The notes beneath the pieces are model-generated. The model worked only from the letters and a program-made list of their open reading frames with translations. It ran no database searches and had not been told where the DNA came from. A DNA stretch of 64,000 bases from Blautia sp900556555. GTDB taxonomy: Bacteria > Bacillota > Clostridia > Lachnospirales > Lachnospiraceae. The stretch lies in NCBI GenBank assembly GCA_964250615.1, contig CAXUGM010000015.1; one strand, given 5' to 3'. Position numbers and translations under genes: made by a program. The stretch's first letter is position 1; each line of letters opens with the position of its first letter. Below, one piece after another: positions 59,201-64,000 of this stretch.

Positions 59201-60022
59201 ATGGAAATACGATTATGGCGTGAATTGCTGGTTCCCTATGAACTGGCAGTAAAGGAACTGGTCATGAAGTTTAACCAGTTAAAAAAAGAACATAAAGAAA
59301 GGGATTTGTATTGTCCCATTGAACAGGTATCCGGGCGGGTCAAATCCATTAATAGTATTCTGGAGAAAATGCAGAGAAAGAATGTGTCCTGGGATGAACT
59401 GGAGGAAAAAATTGAGGATATCGCAGGAATCAGAGTAATCTGCCAGTTTTATGAGGATATTGAGATTGTAGCCAATATTATCAGAAAAAGAAGTGATATG
59501 AGGGTTCTGGAAATCAAGGATTATATTACCCACACAAAAGCCAGCGGATACCGCAGTTATCACATGATTATTGCTTACAATACAGAGACTATGGAAGGGC
59601 AGAAAGAAATACGGGCTGAAATACAGATCCGTACTCTTGCCATGAATTTCTGGGCGACGATTGAGCATTCCTTGCAGTACAAGTATAAGGGAAATATGCC
59701 GGAGCATCTCACAAAGAGATTGAGCAAGGCAGCAGATTCTATTTTGCAGCTAGATGCGGAGATGTCTTCTGTGAGAAATGAAGTCATGGATGCACAGAAT
59801 TCTATGATTCACGAGTCCAATGTGGTGGCAGATATTTTGAATAATATTGAAAATCTGTACCATTATTCCAACAAACGGGAAGTAGCTAAGATCCAGGACG
59901 AATTCTACCGGATTTATCAGACCAAGAATCTGGAGAATCTGGAGCGTTTCCACAGAGAACTGGATATTATTGCAGAGGGATACCGTGCACAGGCTCTGAA
60001 CTTTGATATAGACGGGGAATAA
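59201..60022 (+). CDS. Small alarmone synthetase (RelQ/YjbM-type GTP pyrophosphokinase)
   Basis: Members make (p)ppGpp from ATP and GTP/GDP without a hydrolase domain. The 273-residue protein has the RelA/SpoT synthetase core: VSGRVKSINSILEKMQRK, EDIAGIRVICQFYEDI, SGYRSYHMII and the substrate motif AEIQIRTLAMNFWATIEH. The C-terminal third is helical and could make the tetramer. ATG 59201 is eight bases after AAGGAG; the ATG two codons earlier is too close. A TATACT -10-like element precedes it (about 59171). Confidence 0.9.
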   Translation: MEIRLWRELLVPYELAVKELVMKFNQLKKEHKERDLYCPIEQVSGRVKSINSILEKMQRKNVSWDELEEKIEDIAGIRVICQFYEDIEIVANIIRKRSDMRVLEIKDYITHTKASGYRSYHMIIAYNTETMEGQKEIRAEIQIRTLAMNFWATIEHSLQYKYKGNMPEHLTKRLSKAADSILQLDAEMSSVRNEVMDAQNSMIHESNVVADILNNIENLYHYSNKREVAKIQDEFYRIYQTKNLENLERFHRELDIIAEGYRAQALNFDIDGE

Positions 60023-60047
60023 GAATTGCTGGATGGAGACAGAAGAA

Positions 60048-60788
60048 ATGGGAAAAATCAGATTGGATAAATACCTGGCCGATATGGGGCTGGGAACCAG
60101 AACGGAAGTGAAAAAGAAAATCAGAAAAGGGCAGATTACGGTCAATGGTGTGGTGATCCGGGAGCCGGAATACAAGACAGATACAGATGCAGATGAAGTG
60201 CTGGCAGATCATCAGCCCTTATCCTATGAGTGCTTTAAGTATTATATGCTGAATAAGCCTCAGGGTGTAGTGTCTGCCACAGAAGATAAACGGGAAAAGA
60301 CCGTTCTGGACTTGATTGTATCGAAGAAAAGAAAGGATTTATTTCCAGTAGGGCGTCTGGACAAAGACACAGAGGGACTTCTTCTGATCACCAATGACGG
60401 AGAGCTTGCACACCAGCTTCTTTCTCCTAAGAAACATGTAGATAAGCAATATTTTGTAAAGCTTTTAAAACCTCTGGAACAGGAGGATGCACAAAAGCTG
60501 GAACATGGAGTGGATATCGGGGAAAAGGAGCTTACCATGCCGGCGGAGGTTGTTTTTACAGAGCAGCAGGACACGGAGGTTCTGATTACCATACGGGAAG
60601 GTAAGTTTCATCAGGTAAAAAGGATGTTTCAGGCTGTGGGAAACCAGGTGGTTTTTCTGAAAAGAATTTCCATGGGAAACCTGAAGCTGGATGAGAAGCT
60701 GAAACCGGGAGATTATCGTTTGCTGACACAGGAAGAAATTGCGAGGTTGAAGAAACATGCTGGAACAGATAAAAGCAGTGATTTTTGA
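60048..60788 (+). CDS. Pseudouridine synthase, RsuA family
   Basis: RsuA-type enzymes isomerise uridine in 16S rRNA (or 23S, for RluB/E/F). The 246-residue protein has an S4 RNA-binding domain (about 1-60: RLDKYLADMGLGTRTEVKKKIRKG) and the catalytic domain with VGRLDKDTEGLLLITNDG (Asp catalytic) and KQYFVKL. The C-terminal RMFQAVGNQVVFLKRISMG is standard. I take ATG 60048, with GGAG eight bases before it; ATG 60033 is possible. The end overlaps the HAD gene by 32 bases. Confidence 0.9.
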   Translation: MGKIRLDKYLADMGLGTRTEVKKKIRKGQITVNGVVIREPEYKTDTDADEVLADHQPLSYECFKYYMLNKPQGVVSATEDKREKTVLDLIVSKKRKDLFPVGRLDKDTEGLLLITNDGELAHQLLSPKKHVDKQYFVKLLKPLEQEDAQKLEHGVDIGEKELTMPAEVVFTEQQDTEVLITIREGKFHQVKRMFQAVGNQVVFLKRISMGNLKLDEKLKPGDYRLLTQEEIARLKKHAGTDKSSDF

Positions 60789-61440
60789 TTTGGATGGAAC
60801 ACTGGTGGATTCCATGTGGATGTGGAAGGCCATTGATATAGAGTATCTTACAAAAAAAGGGGTAGGAGTGCCGGAAGATCTTGGAGCATTTCAGGATGAA
60901 CTGGAAGGAATGGGATTTACAGAAACAGCCGTATTTTTTAAGGAGCGTTTTGGAATTCCGGATTCTCTTGAGGAAATTAAACAGACCTGGATTTTGATGG
61001 CACAGGATAAGTATTGCAGGGAAGTACCTTTAAAGCCGGGTGCAGATGTTTTCTTGCGTTTTTTGAAAGAAAAAGGTATCAGAGTGGGAATCAGTTCCAG
61101 CAACAGCAGGGATTTGATTCAAATGGTACTAAAGGCACACAACATTGAGGAATATTTTGACTGTATCACGACCTGCTGTGAGGTTCCAAAGAGCAAACCG
61201 GCACCAGATGTATATTTGAAAACAGCACAGGGTCTGCAGGTGTCTCCGGAACACTGCCTTGTTTTTGAGGACGTTCCTATGGGCATTCTGGCAGGAAAGC
61301 GTGCCGGCATGAAGGTATGTGCCATAGAGGATGCTTTCAGCAAGAAGCAGGAAGCTCAGAAAAGAGAACTGGCAGACTGGTACATAGAAGATTACAGAGA
61401 GATTCTGGAAGAAGAACTAAGAAAAGAGGACAAGGTATGA
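60757..61440 (+). CDS. HAD-superfamily hydrolase (beta-phosphoglucomutase-like)
   Basis: A 227-residue HAD phosphatase or mutase: motif I FDLDGTLVDSM with nucleophile Asp12, cap domain (about 20-85), motif II GISSSNSRD, motif III Lys in CCEVPKSKPAPDVYL and motif IV VFEDVPMGILAGKRAG. Substrate is likely a small sugar phosphate, unknown. It starts in the end of the pseudouridine synthase gene and overlaps the YgiQ gene by four bases (ATGA). Confidence 0.9.
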   Translation: MLEQIKAVIFDLDGTLVDSMWMWKAIDIEYLTKKGVGVPEDLGAFQDELEGMGFTETAVFFKERFGIPDSLEEIKQTWILMAQDKYCREVPLKPGADVFLRFLKEKGIRVGISSSNSRDLIQMVLKAHNIEEYFDCITTCCEVPKSKPAPDVYLKTAQGLQVSPEHCLVFEDVPMGILAGKRAGMKVCAIEDAFSKKQEAQKRELADWYIEDYREILEEELRKEDKV

Positions 61441-63329
61441 ATACAAGGTTTTTGCCTGTGACAAGAGAAGAGATGGAAGAACGTGGAATCTGGCAGCCAG
61501 ATTTTGTGTATATCACAGGTGATGCCTATGTGGATCATCCTTCGTTTGGAGCAGCAATTATCACCAGACTGCTGGAAAGCCAGGGGTATTCCGTGGGAAT
61601 GATTTCCCAGCCTGACTGGAAGAAAAAAGAAAGCATTGCCGTGTTTGGAGAACCAAGGCTTGCTTTTCTTGTTTCCTCCGGAAATATGGATTCCATGGTG
61701 AACCACTATACGGTTGCAAAAAAACATAGAAGACAGGATGCTTATTCACCGGGAGGACAGATGGGATTGCGGCCTGACCGGGCTGTGACAGTGTACAGCA
61801 ATCTGATTCGCCAGACATACAAGCACACCCCTATTATTCTTGGCGGTGTGGAGGCATCTCTTCGAAGGCTTGCACATTATGATTACTGGTCAGATAGTCT
61901 GAAACGATCCATATTGATGGATTCCGGAGCAGATCTCATTTCTTATGGAATGGGAGAACACAGTATTCTGGCTTTGGCAGAGGCTCTGGATAAAGGGATT
62001 CCGGTGCAAAAGATTACTTTTGTTCCAGGAACAGTCTATAAAGCAAAAGAGGCACCCCAGGGCGTACAGCTTCCTTCTTATGAAGCCCTGTTACAGAAGA
62101 AGGAAACCTATGCTGAGAGTTTTAAGAAGCAGTATGAAAATATGGATGCATTCAGCGGTAAGGTTCTCATTGAATCATACGGCACGAAGGGCTATGTTGT
62201 GCAGAATCCTCCTTCCAGACCATTAACACAGGAAGAAATGGATCAGGTTTATGAATTGCCCTATACCAGAACATATCATCCCATGTATGAGGAAAAAGGA
62301 AAGATTCCTGCCATTGAAGAAATTAAGTTTAGTATCACCAGTAACCGTGGCTGCTTTGGAAGCTGTAATTTCTGTGCGCTGGCATTTCATCAGGGCAGGA
62401 TCGTGCAGACAAGAAGCCATGAATCTATGATAGAAGAAGCAAAGGGGTATTTAAAGGAACCTGATTTTAAGGGATATATTCACGATGTGGGCGGACCGAC
62501 AGCAGATTTTAGGCATCCATCCTGTGAGAAACAGATGACAAAAGGGGTGTGTACCAACCGTCAGTGTTTGTTTCCGAAACCCTGCAAGAATTTAAAGGCA
62601 GATCATAAGGATTATTTAGAAATATTAAGAACCCTGCGGAATCTGCCGGGAATCAAAAAAGTGTTCATCCGTTCAGGTATCCGTTTTGATTATGTGAATG
62701 CAGATGCATCCCCTGTTTTTCTGGAAGAAGTGGCGAAATATCACGTAAGCGGACAACTTCGTGTTGCACCGGAACATGTGTCAGATAAAGTGCTGTATTA
62801 TATGGGAAAACCGGAGCATCGTGTTTATGAGGACTTTTTGAAGCGTTTTGCAAAAGCAAATGAAAAGGCAGGAAAGAAACAATTTGTAGTTCCGTATCTG
62901 ATGTCTTCGCATCCCGGCTGTTCTATCAAGGAAGCCGTGGAATTGGCAGAATATATCCGTGATATGGGATTTATGCCGGAACAGGTTCAGGATTTTTATC
63001 CGACTCCCTCCACCATGTCTACCTGCATGTATTACACTGGAATTGATCCACGGACTGGTAAACAGGTGTATGTACCGAAGACATACCGGGAAAAAGCGAT
63101 GCAAAGAGCATTGATCCAGTATAAAAATCCAGAGAATTATATGCTGGTGAAAGAGGCTCTTATGGCAGCCGGGCGTACAGATTTGATAGGATATGACAAG
63201 AAATGCCTGATTCGGCCGCAAAAAGGGACAAAATATGAAACAAACGGAACAACTACAAGGCGGGAAGGAACACCAAAGAAGAAAAAAGCTATCCGCAATG
63301 TTCATAAAAAGAAAAGAGGCAAAGCGTGA
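61437..63329 (+). CDS. YgiQ family radical SAM protein
   Basis: The 630-residue protein has an N-terminal YgiQ domain (FLPVTREEMEERGIWQPDFV), a radical SAM core with the CxxxCxxC cluster motif (RGCFGSCNFCALAFHQG), HDVGGPTADFRHPSC and a C-terminal tail that is very basic (KKKKAIRNVHKKKRGKA). The substrate is not known; these proteins occur widely in anaerobes and act on unidentified targets. Start ATG 61437 overlaps the HAD stop; the frame is open from 61317 inside the HAD gene, which is not a real start. Its stop overlaps the SDR gene. Confidence 0.92.
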   Translation: MNTRFLPVTREEMEERGIWQPDFVYITGDAYVDHPSFGAAIITRLLESQGYSVGMISQPDWKKKESIAVFGEPRLAFLVSSGNMDSMVNHYTVAKKHRRQDAYSPGGQMGLRPDRAVTVYSNLIRQTYKHTPIILGGVEASLRRLAHYDYWSDSLKRSILMDSGADLISYGMGEHSILALAEALDKGIPVQKITFVPGTVYKAKEAPQGVQLPSYEALLQKKETYAESFKKQYENMDAFSGKVLIESYGTKGYVVQNPPSRPLTQEEMDQVYELPYTRTYHPMYEEKGKIPAIEEIKFSITSNRGCFGSCNFCALAFHQGRIVQTRSHESMIEEAKGYLKEPDFKGYIHDVGGPTADFRHPSCEKQMTKGVCTNRQCLFPKPCKNLKADHKDYLEILRTLRNLPGIKKVFIRSGIRFDYVNADASPVFLEEVAKYHVSGQLRVAPEHVSDKVLYYMGKPEHRVYEDFLKRFAKANEKAGKKQFVVPYLMSSHPGCSIKEAVELAEYIRDMGFMPEQVQDFYPTPSTMSTCMYYTGIDPRTGKQVYVPKTYREKAMQRALIQYKNPENYMLVKEALMAAGRTDLIGYDKKCLIRPQKGTKYETNGTTTRREGTPKKKKAIRNVHKKKRGKA

Positions 63330-64000
63330 TGGAGAGAAAAAAGATTGCTCTGATTACCGGTGCTACTTCTGGAATGGGCAGGCAGTTTGTCTTGCAGATT
63401 CAAGAGGCGTATCCGTGGCTGGATGAAATCTGGGTGATAGCCAGAAACCGGGAGAAACTGGCAGTGCTGCAAGAGGAAGTTCATGGTATCAGAAGTTTTC
63501 CTATGGACATCACCAGCCAGGCAGAGCTTAGAATCCTACAGCGGGTGTTGGAAGAAGAGAACCCTAAACTGCAATTTCTGGTAAATAGTGCCGGAGCCGG
63601 GATTCAGAAAGAGGTTGAGGATACCGAGGTGGCAGATTTATGGAATATGACACAGTTAAATGTTTCAGCACTGACGGCTGTGACAGGAATCTGTCTTCCG
63701 TACTGTGCAAAGGATTGCCAGGTAATTTGCCTGGCAAGCGGGGCAGCCTTTGTCCCACAGCCGGGATTTGCTGTTTACGCAGCAACAAAAGCATATGTGC
63801 TCAGCTTTTCCAGAGCGTTGAGACGAGAGTGGAAAGGGCGGCTGACTGTTACAGCAGTGTGCCCAGGCCCTGTCGATACTCCTTTTCTCGAAAAAATGGG
63901 AGGAAAAGAGCATATGCCAGCCTATAAGAAATGGTTCCTGGCAAAACCAGAAGCTGTGGTAAAAAAAGCGTTGAAGGACAGTGCAAAGGGGAAAGAACTT
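63329..64000 (+). CDS. SDR family NAD(P)-dependent oxidoreductase (3' end outside window)
   Basis: A short-chain dehydrogenase with no stop before the window ends; 224 codons are visible. The nucleotide motif is TGATSGMG, then NSAGAG, the catalytic Ser in LASGAAF and YAATK (Tyr and Lys of the YxxxK pair). Substrate cannot be deduced. ATG 63329 overlaps the YgiQ stop (TGATG), so it is translationally coupled. The family is usually about 250-265 residues, so about 30-40 residues are missing. Confidence 0.9.
   Translation, partial: MERKKIALITGATSGMGRQFVLQIQEAYPWLDEIWVIARNREKLAVLQEEVHGIRSFPMDITSQAELRILQRVLEEENPKLQFLVNSAGAGIQKEVEDTEVADLWNMTQLNVSALTAVTGICLPYCAKDCQVICLASGAAFVPQPGFAVYAATKAYVLSFSRALRREWKGRLTVTAVCPGPVDTPFLEKMGGKEHMPAYKKWFLAKPEAVVKKALKDSAKGKEL

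Noticed and set aside
60465..60833. Minus-strand frame across the pseudouridine synthase and HAD genes
   Set aside because: It crosses two real genes on the other strand and has no protein-like motif.

Overview
The window looks like chromosomal DNA of an anaerobic, spore-forming member of the Clostridia, most likely Lachnospiraceae. Supporting signs are a complete Rnf ferredoxin:NAD+ oxidoreductase operon, a sodium-pumping decarboxylase cluster, sporulation genes (GerW, YlbJ, an alpha/beta-type SASP), a T-box in front of tyrS, strong AGGAGG ribosome binding sites and low to moderate GC. The genus assignment is inference; there is no rRNA or tRNA gene in the window to settle it.

Bases 1-10600 form an AT-rich accessory region. 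It holds two unrecognised proteins, an Rpn-family PD-(D/E)XK nuclease, decayed gene fragments, a Septu-like ATPase/HNH defence pair (ptuA/ptuB), a 685-base gene-poor stretch with tandem repeats and the scar of a deleted Rpn cassette, and a two-gene unit of a ComEC-like metallo-beta-lactamase protein and a 1058-residue protein with a trypsin-like protease at its N-terminus and a probable PIN-like domain at its C-terminus. This last pair is the best candidate for a little-described conflict or defence system. A roughly 60-base promoter repeat occurs three times here, the third copy driving an LCP-family gene at 10692.

Bases 10600-18700 carry envelope and accessory genes: LCP protein, a HipA-like kinase-fold protein on the minus strand, a NeuD/PglD-like acyltransferase fused to an APH-type sugar kinase, T-box-tyrS, a beta carbonic anhydrase and an unknown protein. 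Bases 18900-24180 are a five-gene biotin-dependent Na+ pump operon that unusually has both a 12S-type acyl-CoA carboxyltransferase and a 5S-type pyruvate/oxaloacetate carboxyltransferase, together with OadG-like, biotin carrier and OadB subunits.

Bases 24290-29120 hold a RpiR regulator, a BaiN-like flavoprotein, cmk, ispH and a ribosomal protein S1 gene. The Rnf operon rnfCDGEAB (30499-35494) is followed by a NusG-domain-II protein and a Gx transporter, then ruvAB, zapA, a U32 peptidase, a FtsW/RodA/SpoVE protein, a PBP transpeptidase, a NUDIX hydrolase and a two-domain PPK2 enzyme.

The remainder (45880-64000) is housekeeping and sporulation: DUF2953 and GerW proteins, a 46-residue membrane protein, rpmB, Asp23, a DAK2/FakA-like kinase, recG, a Lys/Ala-rich-tailed DUF6465-like protein, SASP, mgsA, rsmD, coaD, a coiled-coil protein, ylbJ, pepD, an M23 peptidase, a small alarmone synthetase, a pseudouridine synthase, a HAD hydrolase, a YgiQ-type radical SAM protein and an SDR enzyme cut off by the window end. 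No CRISPR array, integrase, complete insertion sequence or stable RNA gene was found.
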